Assembly (NCBI GenBank): GCA_964513465.1
Contig: CAZEMR010000019.1
Location: 1 to 47,908 of the forward strand
Length of the DNA: 47,908 nt
Direction of reading: 5' to 3'
Source: CAZEMR01 sp964513465
GTDB taxonomy: Bacteria; Bacteroidota; Ignavibacteria; Kapaibacteriales; UBA2268
Shown in pieces: positions 42,177 to 47,908 of this stretch. Made by a program: the position numbers and the translations under genes. The stretch's first letter is position 1; every line of letters begins with the position of its first letter. The notes under the pieces are model-generated. The model was not told where the DNA came from. It made no database searches and saw only the letters and a list, made by a program, of their open reading frames with translations.

Positions 42177-42620
42177 ATGAGTTACTCGACAATAGAAGAC
42201 CTGCTCGAAGAATTCTCCGATGCCGAACTCGCGCGCATTTCGGGCGATCCGGACGGCGCAGTGATCGACACCATCCGCGTCAAGCATGCCATCGAGGCCG
42301 CCGATGCGGTTATCGATTCATACCTCTCGGGCAGCTATGATGTCCCGTTTTCGGGCGAAATCAATCCGATCATACGCAAAATCTCGCTCGACCTCACCGT
42401 TGGCAATTTATATGATTATCACCACAAAAACAGCATGGTGCCCAGCACCATCATCTACCGCAAGCTCAATGCGTTCAAGCTGTTGAAAGAAATGCAAAAG
42501 GGCAATCTCCGGCTCGCCGGCACAGCGCCAGGCACCGATGCCCCGCCGCTGATCCTTTCGAACAAAGAGACTACAGAGCGCATATTTACCAATGATTTAC
42601 TCGATCAATTCTCAAAATAA
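42177..42620 (+). CDS. Mu gp36-like (DUF1320) head completion protein
   Basis: From the ATG at 42177 this is 147 residues; an in-frame extension back to 42072 would run through the hairpin and is unlikely. It opens 'MSYSTIEDLLEEFSDAELARIS', the DUF1320 start, and includes 'AIEAADAVIDSYLSGSYDVPF' and 'ISLDLTVGNLYDYH', with a helical middle. Such proteins plug the connector of the head. Two phage genes follow closely (9 bases to the next). Confidence 0.85.
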   Translation: MSYSTIEDLLEEFSDAELARISGDPDGAVIDTIRVKHAIEAADAVIDSYLSGSYDVPFSGEINPIIRKISLDLTVGNLYDYHHKNSMVPSTIIYRKLNAFKLLKEMQKGNLRLAGTAPGTDAPPLILSNKETTERIFTNDLLDQFSK

Positions 42621-42629
42621 GGAGGCAGA

Positions 42630-42920
42630 ATGCTTGACAAAATTATTGATTTTATTTCGAGGAATTTCCTCTGGATTGCGCTGGGAATCGGCGCGATACT
42701 GCTGCTGCGGCCGGGCATGGCCGAGCTTAACACCATGCTGATTGTCGCCGCTACCGAAAGCCTCGCGCTGGCGCTCTCCGGCCTGGCGGCTTATGTATAT
42801 ACCCGGATCGATTTCCGCCAGAACCTGTTCAATTCCAATCTCGGCTATATCTTCCTCGGCGTGCATATCTGCGTGGGGCTGGTGGTGCTGGGAGTTTACA
42901 TCGCTCAGATTCCTTATTAA
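42630..42920 (+). CDS. Small membrane protein, candidate holin
   Basis: A 96-residue protein with three hydrophobic segments: about 12-27, 33-55 ('LNTMLIVAATESLALALSGLAAYVY') and 72-92. It has a strong AAGGAGG site and lies directly before an endolysin-like gene, the common position of a holin. No family motif was recognised, so the role rests on size, topology and position. Confidence 0.65.
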   Translation: MLDKIIDFISRNFLWIALGIGAILLLRPGMAELNTMLIVAATESLALALSGLAAYVYTRIDFRQNLFNSNLGYIFLGVHICVGLVVLGVYIAQIPY

Positions 42921-42934
42921 TTATTTAAAAAAAT

Positions 42935-43513
42935 ATGAAAAAATTAATTCTGATAATTCTTATCGCGATTGCGCTGCCCGCCCCGGCTCAGAGGAAATAC
43001 TCCCTCGAATGCGATTCGCAATTGCTCGAAGCATCCCTCGATACGGCGATCGCCCAGGTCGGAACGCGCGAACCCACAGGGCGCAACGACGGCCCGGTCG
43101 GGAAATATCTCGCAGCGGTTGGTCTTGGCCAAGGCTATCCATATTGCGCAGCGGGGCAGTATTATTGCTTTCGGGCGGCCTGCGAGGGATTGAATATGCC
43201 GCTTTCAGCAATACCGATCAAACGCTCCGCCACAGCCAATTATATATATAACGACGCGGCAAAGCGGGGCGTGGCGAAGCCCTATATCCCCGCACGGCAT
43301 GACCTTATCGTCTGGCTGCGGCCCCGTTCGTGGAGCGGCCATATCGAGCGCATCATCAGCGTCGGCCGAGGCGGCTGGGTTCGCACCGTAGGCTTCAATA
43401 CCGGCGGCAGGGATCCACGCGAGGGCGAAGGCGTATTCATCAAAAAGCGTAATGTATTCCACGCGCTCGGACGGCTGCGCATCCGCGGACTAATCGGATT
43501 CACACCAAAATGA
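42935..43513 (+). CDS. Secreted CHAP/NlpC-like endolysin candidate
   Basis: A 192-residue protein with a signal-like N-terminus (MKKLILIILIAIALPAPAQ) and a cysteine-peptidase-like core: 'AIAQVGTREPTGRNDGPVGKYLAAVGLGQGYPYCAAGQ' with the putative nucleophile C71, and a putative catalytic His at 136 in 'WSGHIERII'. The pattern is that of CHAP or NlpC/P60 amidases of phages. The signal suggests it leaves through Sec and would not strictly need the preceding holin. The Cys-His spacing is consistent with the fold. Confidence 0.8.
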   Translation: MKKLILIILIAIALPAPAQRKYSLECDSQLLEASLDTAIAQVGTREPTGRNDGPVGKYLAAVGLGQGYPYCAAGQYYCFRAACEGLNMPLSAIPIKRSATANYIYNDAAKRGVAKPYIPARHDLIVWLRPRSWSGHIERIISVGRGGWVRTVGFNTGGRDPREGEGVFIKKRNVFHALGRLRIRGLIGFTPK

Positions 43514-43523
43514 ACGGACTATT

Positions 43524-43874
43524 ATGATTTCTGAAATTATCAAACAGGCCCCGATGGCGGCCGATTTCGAGACAGACTGGACGGTAATCGCGCTGCAGGG
43601 CGTTTCCTCTTACCAAGAGGCAGTCGCAACTTCGGTGCAGCTATCCTGGAGCGGCGCGGCGGGCGATCTCGACGGTACGGTCGAAATTTTCGCAACCAAC
43701 GACCTTGCGCTTCCGCCCATCAGCGAAGTCTATGATGTGGCTCGCTCGGACGCCGACGGCACACTCATCGTATTTTTATATCCATTATTTAAATATCTGA
43801 AAATCAAATATCATCACAACGGAAACAGCGGCGGATACATCTCCGCGGTTCTATTTTATGAAAAAATCAATTGA
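43524..43874 (+). CDS. Phage-block protein of unknown function
   Basis: A 116-residue protein with no signal and no transmembrane helix. It contains 'SVQLSWSGAAGDLDGTVEIFATND' and a C-terminal 'FKYLKIKYHHNGNSGGYISAVLFYEK', which look like a beta-sandwich such as those in phage virion proteins that present a value relative to a mean. No family assignment. It lies 10 bases after the endolysin and 6 bases before the tail-fibre-like gene. Confidence 0.6.
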   Translation: MISEIIKQAPMAADFETDWTVIALQGVSSYQEAVATSVQLSWSGAAGDLDGTVEIFATNDLALPPISEVYDVARSDADGTLIVFLYPLFKYLKIKYHHNGNSGGYISAVLFYEKIN

Positions 43875-43880
43875 GTAATT

Positions 43881-45239
43881 ATGTCTATTACATATTTCCC
43901 ACCGATTCCGGTGAATATCAAATGGGGAGGCATATCCGGCACCCTCACCGATCAGGCTGATTTGCAAACAGAGCTTGACGGTAAGTCTGATGTTGGACAC
44001 AAGCATGGCGCGGACGACCTTGCTGTTGAAATACCTGAAGAAAAGTACCTGAAAGATGACGGTTCATGGGATATTCCGGCAGTTCTTCCTAGTGGAACAA
44101 ATAATCAGACTCTCAGGTTTGACAGCACGGCAAACGACTGGGTCTCGAATGGTATAGTAACAATCCCTGATGGCAGTGATCCTAATGATTACGTAACAGT
44201 AAACAGTTACTTCAAAGTCAAGGATACCGAAGGCAATTCAGTCCTGCAAATGGGGAATCAGCTTATAATATCTCCACGAAGCACAGGCGATGCCGTAAGG
44301 GTTAACGGAAGAGTAGATTCTACCGGTGAAACATTGCGCGTCAATGCTTACGGAACAAATGCGGCTGTTTATGGCTCTGCTTATGAGAATGGAAAGGGCG
44401 GATATTTCCTTTCGCAAACTGGTGTTGCAATACAAGGATCATCCTACGGCTCTGGTGCATTATTGAAATTACTGCAAGGCTCAACAATGAAAGTGCAGGT
44501 CAGCAACGGAGGTGACATGACTATTGCAAACCTTGCAGGCGCAGGCACACGGTCAGTCTCTGCGGATCCGAACGGTAAGCTTGTCATTGGCGGTAGCAGT
44601 CTTGATACTACACTTTGGATTGACCTTTCAGGCACACGATCTGGCGGGGGATTCACATTCCCCGGCAGTGAAAAAGATGCGGCAAGCATTGTAGGCAGTC
44701 TGTTTACTTGTCTTGACAGCGCAGGCACAACCCGCCGGTATGGTTATATAGAATCAGCTACTTATGTCGGTAGCGATACGGTCAATGTTGATGTCGTAAC
44801 AAGCACCGATTTGGCAAGCGGTGATCAGGCATTCAAGGTAACGCCGCATATAAAGGCCGAACAATTCGAAAAGCTGGTCACTATTTCCGGAGAAGCCGTT
44901 GGTGACATGACAAATCCACAGGGCTTATGGTTTAATACAAAATTCGCATGTAAGTTATTGCCTGTTGACTTTTATGCTCTGACAGCCGCGGCTGGAACAG
45001 GCGCAAGCTGTAAATTCAATGTATATGATGACGGAACAGCAGTGTTTTCGACTAGTCAGGATTTAACTACCAACACAAGTCTTTTGAACAGAAGACCAGA
45101 AACCAACAAAATCAATATCGCCGCTGGTTCTGTCGTAACCGTACGAGTACTTTATAGCGCAGGAGATACCAACAAGGCATCTGACCTTCAGGTTCGTTTG
45201 CTAATGATACCAGATAGCATTTTCTTAGGTGCTGCATAG
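43881..45239 (+). CDS. Tail-fibre or receptor-binding-like protein of foreign composition
   Basis: A 452-residue protein. It opens with 'IKWGGISGTLTDQADLQTELDGKSDVGHKHGADDL', the start typical of phage fibre shafts with an HxH motif, continues with Gly/Ser-rich beta repeats ('STGDAVRVNGRVDSTGETLRVNAYGTNAAVYGSAYENGKGGYFLSQ') and ends in a possible globular head ('LLPVDFYALTAAAGTGASCKFNVYDDG'). Synonymous codon choice differs from all neighbours: far more GTT, GCT, ACA, AAT and TTA. It was probably acquired recently. No other tail gene is present, which is odd for a tail fibre; it may be a cargo or surface protein. Confidence 0.7.
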   Translation: MSITYFPPIPVNIKWGGISGTLTDQADLQTELDGKSDVGHKHGADDLAVEIPEEKYLKDDGSWDIPAVLPSGTNNQTLRFDSTANDWVSNGIVTIPDGSDPNDYVTVNSYFKVKDTEGNSVLQMGNQLIISPRSTGDAVRVNGRVDSTGETLRVNAYGTNAAVYGSAYENGKGGYFLSQTGVAIQGSSYGSGALLKLLQGSTMKVQVSNGGDMTIANLAGAGTRSVSADPNGKLVIGGSSLDTTLWIDLSGTRSGGGFTFPGSEKDAASIVGSLFTCLDSAGTTRRYGYIESATYVGSDTVNVDVVTSTDLASGDQAFKVTPHIKAEQFEKLVTISGEAVGDMTNPQGLWFNTKFACKLLPVDFYALTAAAGTGASCKFNVYDDGTAVFSTSQDLTTNTSLLNRRPETNKINIAAGSVVTVRVLYSAGDTNKASDLQVRLLMIPDSIFLGAA

Positions 45240-45240
45240 A

Positions 45241-45269
45241 GCAAGTGACATGCGCGCATAGTCACTTGC
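45241..45269. repeat. Hairpin after the fibre-like gene
   Basis: GCAAGTGAC at 45241-45249 pairs with GTCACTTGC at 45261-45269 around the self-complementary ATGCGCGCAT. No T run follows. The spacer to 45410 also holds AAACTTAAATA twice (near 45301 and 45342) and AGTGACATGC at 45244-45253 and again at 45414-45423. It has no gene otherwise. Confidence 0.55.
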
Positions 45270-45410
45270 AATAGAAATATAAGTTAAGGTTTTCGGCATA
45301 AAACTTAAATAAGGGGTCAGATAGTTAAAGGAATTATTCAAAAACTTAAATAGGGTGCAAGAAGAATTGAATAACAGAAAAGCAAGCAAAGACATTTGGG
45401 ATTTTGTAGA

Positions 45411-45536
45411 ATGAGTGACATGCATACATGGGTAGCTATATTGATAAGTGTTATGGCGATTATTGTTGCCAATAATGCAATGAGTCCCGCCGAATTCAAA
45501 AACGAACATGCAAAATGGAAGGAAATCATCTTATGA
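45411..45536 (+). CDS. 41-residue single-pass membrane peptide
   Basis: ATG at 45411 opens a 41-residue frame, 'MSDMHTWVAILISVMAIIVAN', with one predicted helix at about 7-23 and an amphipathic tail. Its TGA overlaps the ATG at 45533 of the next gene as ATGA, supporting translation. It could be a phage lysis or membrane factor. Too short to assign. Confidence 0.5.
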   Translation: MSDMHTWVAILISVMAIIVANNAMSPAEFKNEHAKWKEIIL

Positions 45537-45817
45537 CTCTCGAATATATCAATTTCCTGCTGGCGTTATCGACCTCGATAATCACTTCGCTCGGAGTCTT
45601 CTTCGCAGTTCGAAGCCAGATCAGAAGAAATATGATAAGAATCCTCGATTCGCGGATAGAGGACGAACGCCGCCATGCCAGCCACGAAACCGGCATACTG
45701 CTTATTAATCAGAAGCTTGATGCGATGGAAAAAAATATTAATTCCGAATTCTCCGACGTAAAGGAAAAATTTTCCGGATTATTCGCACTAATCCATAAGA
45801 CGAGGAGAGCCGGCTGA
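45533..45817 (+). CDS. Small single-pass membrane protein with coiled tail
   Basis: From the ATG at 45533 this is 94 residues; an ATG at 45515 would give 100. It has a helix at about 6-28 ('FLLALSTSIITSLGVFFAV'), a basic segment and a charged helical tail with 'LLINQKLDAMEKNINSEFSDVKEKF' that may form a coiled coil. The start overlaps the preceding stop by four bases and the stop overlaps the next start. Size and layout fit a phage Rz-like or haemolysin-XhlA-like protein. Confidence 0.7.
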   Translation: MTLEYINFLLALSTSIITSLGVFFAVRSQIRRNMIRILDSRIEDERRHASHETGILLINQKLDAMEKNINSEFSDVKEKFSGLFALIHKTRRAG

Positions 45818-46266
45818 TGAACTCGAATTCTCTGATATCATTGCTTTTTGCGCTGATAGCCGGTATTGCCATCGGGTGGCTCATAAATTCGCGCAATGCT
45901 GCCCCGCCGCCCCCGGCGGAAATCGAAATCATCCGCGACACAGTCGTCAAAGTCCGCCGTCCCGAACCAATATATATTGAAAAAATCCGGACAAAAGTAA
46001 TCGAAAAACGCGACACACTGCTGCTTACCCCACCCTTCACCGCGCTGATCGATACTGTCTGGCAGCGGGATACCATATTCGCCAGCTATGACTTCCCGGA
46101 GAATCTGATGTCGCTGCGGGTCATCCCGGCGCCGGACTCGCTGGCTTATGTGCGCGAGAATATTATCCGCACCGTGCAGCGGGACCGCCCCTGGTGGGAG
46201 GCCACTGCAATGGTCGGCGGCGGCGCGGCTATCGGCGCATTGCTTGTATTTATATTAAATAATTAA
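45817..46266 (+). CDS. Membrane protein with N- and C-terminal helices, candidate spanin-like
   Basis: A 149-residue protein with an N-terminal helix ('LISLLFALIAGIAIGWLI'), a Pro-rich AAPPPPAE segment, a long periplasmic part of alternating charge ('IIRDTVVKVRRPEPIYIEKIRTKVIEKRDTLL') and a C-terminal helix ('MVGGGAAIGALLVFILN'). Its ATG overlaps the previous stop (TGATG). The layout resembles spanin-like or lysis-regulator proteins in which a rod crosses the periplasm. No homology is claimed. Confidence 0.65.
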   Translation: MNSNSLISLLFALIAGIAIGWLINSRNAAPPPPAEIEIIRDTVVKVRRPEPIYIEKIRTKVIEKRDTLLLTPPFTALIDTVWQRDTIFASYDFPENLMSLRVIPAPDSLAYVRENIIRTVQRDRPWWEATAMVGGGAAIGALLVFILNN

Positions 46267-46277
46267 CGGAAATTATC

Positions 46278-47417
46278 ATGAAAAATTCACGTATACTGAC
46301 CAGCGAACTGGTCACCCGCGATTCGCAGTACTCCTTTTTTAAACATATCGGAGTGCTGCCCAATCCCGACAAAATTCTCAGCCGCAATGGCCGCACAATC
46401 GAGGCATACCGCGAACTTAAAAACGATCCGCACGTATGGAGCTGCGTCCAGTCGCGCAAAAGCGGACTGCTCTCGCTCGATCATTCAATCACAGCTAATG
46501 GGGCATCAGGCGATGCGGTAAGCCTGATTGAATCCGCGCTGGACTCAATAAATCTATCCGGATTTATCCGCAATATACTCGAGGCGCCGCTGTTCGGATT
46601 TCAGCCATTCGAGATATTGTGGGAAGCCTCCGGATCGCATATACTTCCCGTGGAAATTTCCCCCAAGCCGCAGGACTGGTTTGTTTACGCCCCCGACGGC
46701 TCGCTCCGATACCGGACGCCCGATAATCCACAGGGCCGCAAATTACCCGAATTCAAATTTATAAATGTCCAGTTCGAAGCGGATTATCTGAACCCTTACG
46801 GCCACGCGCTGCTGGGCAAATGCTACTGGCCGGTCACATTCAAAAACGGTGGCCTGAGGTTCTGGGTAAATTATATGGAGCGCTACGGAATGCCCGTGAT
46901 GACCGGCCAGTACAAGCGCGGCGCATCCGGCGATGAAGTCGAGCGGCTTGCCTCGCTGCTGGCGAATATGACCGAAGATTCGGTGATCGTTACCCCTTCG
47001 GATGTCGATATCGAGCTGCACGACGCCTCGCGAAATTCATCCGTCCGGCTTTATAAGGAAATGGTCGACCACTGCAATCGCGAGATTTCCAAAGTGCTGC
47101 TCTCTCAGACCATGACCACCCAGCTCGACGGCGGATCATACGCTGCGGCGCTTATCCACTACCGCATCCGCGCCGATGTGATCAAATCCGATGCCCGGCT
47201 GGTGGAATTCGCCGTAAACAAATTAATTGATTATATAATCGAGCTGAATTTCAGAAATACGCCGCGGCCGCGATTCAAAATGATTATCGACGACAGCGAC
47301 AATCCCGGCCGGCTCGAACGCGACATCAGGCTTGCGCGCGAGGCAGGCCTTCGGTTCAATAAGGACTACTGGGCGCGCAACTACGGTCTGCGCGAGGAAG
47401 ACTTCGAAATGCAATAA
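46278..47417 (+). CDS. Mu gp29-like (DUF935) portal protein
   Basis: A 379-residue protein with the DUF935 pattern: 'YRELKNDPHVWSCVQSRKSGLLSLDHSI', 'NILEAPLFGFQPFEILWE', 'FKNGGLRFWVNYMERYGMPVMTGQY', and 'EMVDHCNREISKVLLSQTMTTQLDGGSYAAALIH'. The portal forms the DNA-entry ring of the head. Relatives such as Mu gp29 are roughly 500 residues, so this one is shortened at the C-terminus. It is last in the block and is followed by a terminator; no terminase is beside it. Confidence 0.87.
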   Translation: MKNSRILTSELVTRDSQYSFFKHIGVLPNPDKILSRNGRTIEAYRELKNDPHVWSCVQSRKSGLLSLDHSITANGASGDAVSLIESALDSINLSGFIRNILEAPLFGFQPFEILWEASGSHILPVEISPKPQDWFVYAPDGSLRYRTPDNPQGRKLPEFKFINVQFEADYLNPYGHALLGKCYWPVTFKNGGLRFWVNYMERYGMPVMTGQYKRGASGDEVERLASLLANMTEDSVIVTPSDVDIELHDASRNSSVRLYKEMVDHCNREISKVLLSQTMTTQLDGGSYAAALIHYRIRADVIKSDARLVEFAVNKLIDYIIELNFRNTPRPRFKMIIDDSDNPGRLERDIRLAREAGLRFNKDYWARNYGLREEDFEMQ

Positions 47418-47440
47418 TCAGAATTATTATTCAAAATCAC

Positions 47441-47474
47441 GCCGCTTCGGAATGCTTCCGTGGCGGCATTTTTT
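47441..47474 (+). terminator. Rho-independent terminator of the phage-derived operon
   Basis: GCCGC at 47441-47445 pairs with GCGGC at 47463-47467, and CGGAA pairs with TTCCG inside, with a TGC loop; a six-T run follows. It separates the portal gene from the host gene at 47595. Confidence 0.85.
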
Positions 47475-47594
47475 ATAATAAAATGCATTCAAAAATCTTA
47501 ATTTTGGCGGAATGAATGCTTTGCGTTTTTTGCAATTTTCATTAAATTTTTTATCTTAACTTTCACCTATTGTTAATTTCCCGGAATATCAGAT

Positions 47595-47908
47595 ATGAAA
47601 CACAAGAAAAGCATAACGTTGCTGGCGCTGATTATTGTCATTTTGTCCGTTTCGGCGGCCACCGTAGGCATCGTCAGCCAAAGCGGCCCCGGCCCATTCG
47701 AATACGAAACCGTCCGCGGCGAAACCGTAACCATCTATGGCTATGGAGTTTACCGCCATATGTCCGCCGACGTGGCAATCCAGGGCATCGCGCAGGACTA
47801 CATAACACTATTCGCCGCAGTGCCGGTATTGCTTATCGCGCTGGCGTACTCGCGCAGGGGATCGCTCCGCGGAAAGTTAGTGCTGGCGGGCACTCTGGGC
47901 TATTTTTT
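47595..47908 (+). CDS. Start of an integral membrane protein (partial)
   Basis: ATG at 47595 opens a frame that runs off the window with 104 codons. It has an N-terminal helix ('ITLLALIIVILSVSAATVGIVS'), an extracytoplasmic loop with 'ETVTIYGYGVYRHMSADVAIQGIAQDY', and a second helix after it ('ITLFAAVPVLLIALAYSRRGSLRGKLVLAGTLGYFF'). The 'RRGSLRGKL' segment and overall layout match a family of uncharacterised multi-pass membrane proteins. It is outside the phage-derived block, after its terminator. Confidence 0.8.
   Translation, partial: MKHKKSITLLALIIVILSVSAATVGIVSQSGPGPFEYETVRGETVTIYGYGVYRHMSADVAIQGIAQDYITLFAAVPVLLIALAYSRRGSLRGKLVLAGTLGYF

Larger units (their letters stand above)
39795..47417 (+). 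mobile_element. Phage-derived head and lysis block, no terminase or tail genes
   Basis: Thirteen plus-strand genes in close order: Mu-type protease/scaffold, capsid protein, cement protein, gp36-like protein, holin and endolysin candidates, an unknown, a tail-fibre-like gene, three small membrane proteins and a gp29-type portal. Terminase, F-type head protein, tail, baseplate, integration, transposition and regulation genes are missing. In Mu the portal precedes the protease; here it is last. Codon choice in most genes resembles that of the flanking host genes. Possible readings are a decayed Mu-like prophage, a gene-transfer-agent-like element or a capsid-carrying satellite. Confidence 0.75.

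Noticed and set aside
39431..47594. Direct repeats or attachment sites flanking the phage-derived block
   Set aside because: Comparing both spacers by eye gave only short AT-rich matches; no duplicated target or tRNA end is visible.
1..47908. CRISPR arrays, tRNA and rRNA genes
   Set aside because: No regularly spaced repeats and no T-loop-like GGTTCGAATCC stretch in a suitable cloverleaf were seen on either strand.

Overview
The window looks like a chromosomal segment of a Gram-negative bacterium of the FCB group (Bacteroidota, Chlorobiota, Ignavibacteriota, Kapaibacteriota and relatives). Two proteins end in a type IX secretion (Por/T9SS) sorting domain. There are many lipoproteins, OmpA-type and outer-membrane-barrel proteins, a Bat-type (MoxR, DUF58, BatD, BatA) operon, and a small protein resembling the Bacteroidota-type ribosomal protein bL38/DUF4295 beside L31 and S18. 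Coding DNA is fairly GC-rich with AT-rich spacers, and TATATA tracts recur both between and inside genes. I see no tRNA, rRNA, CRISPR array, insertion sequence or integrase.

Layout. 1-6.1 kb: tail of a T9SS-sorted protein, a degenerate dispersed palindromic repeat, a CBS protein paired with a DASS anion transporter, a lipoprotein, ligA, and a small ribosomal operon. 6.1-9.9 kb (minus strand): a four-gene envelope-stress operon of TolB-like lipoprotein, ECF sigma factor, a protein that appears to join an anti-sigma domain to an outer-membrane barrel, and a DUF4397 lipoprotein. 10-11.1 kb: two OmpA-type lipoproteins. 11.3-17.1 kb: peptidase T, OPT oligopeptide transporter, an LPG-synthase-type membrane protein and RlmI-like methyltransferase. 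17.4-24.6 kb: the Bat operon, with a 3.4-kb T9SS-secreted beta-propeller gene inside it. 24.7-30.8 kb: a YD-repeat-like lipoprotein, a sensor-nucleotidyltransferase overlapping a metallophosphoesterase, a coupled minus-strand operon (DUF134 regulator with zinc ribbon, NifX-like, histone-deacetylase-like, GNAT) and a STAS protein. 31-38.6 kb: TPPII-like subtilase, ATP-grasp enzyme, malate dehydrogenase, citrate synthase and UDP-glucuronate-decarboxylase-like SDR. 38.6-39.4 kb: two paralogous HMA proteins that lack the first metal-binding cysteine.

39.8-47.4 kb is a phage-derived block: Mu-type capsid protease/scaffold, capsid protein, cement protein, gp36-like head completion protein, holin and endolysin candidates, a tail-fibre-like gene of foreign composition, small membrane proteins and a gp29-type portal. 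It has no terminase, tail tube, sheath, tape measure, integrase, transposase or regulator in view, and host genes flank both sides. The gene order is rearranged relative to Mu.

The strongest candidates for something new are the two-membrane anti-sigma protein with its sigma factor and flanking lipoproteins, the reduced phage head/lysis block, the sensor-nucleotidyltransferase/phosphoesterase pair, and the NifX/deacetylase/acetyltransferase operon. All functional statements come from reading motifs and gene order; no database search was run.
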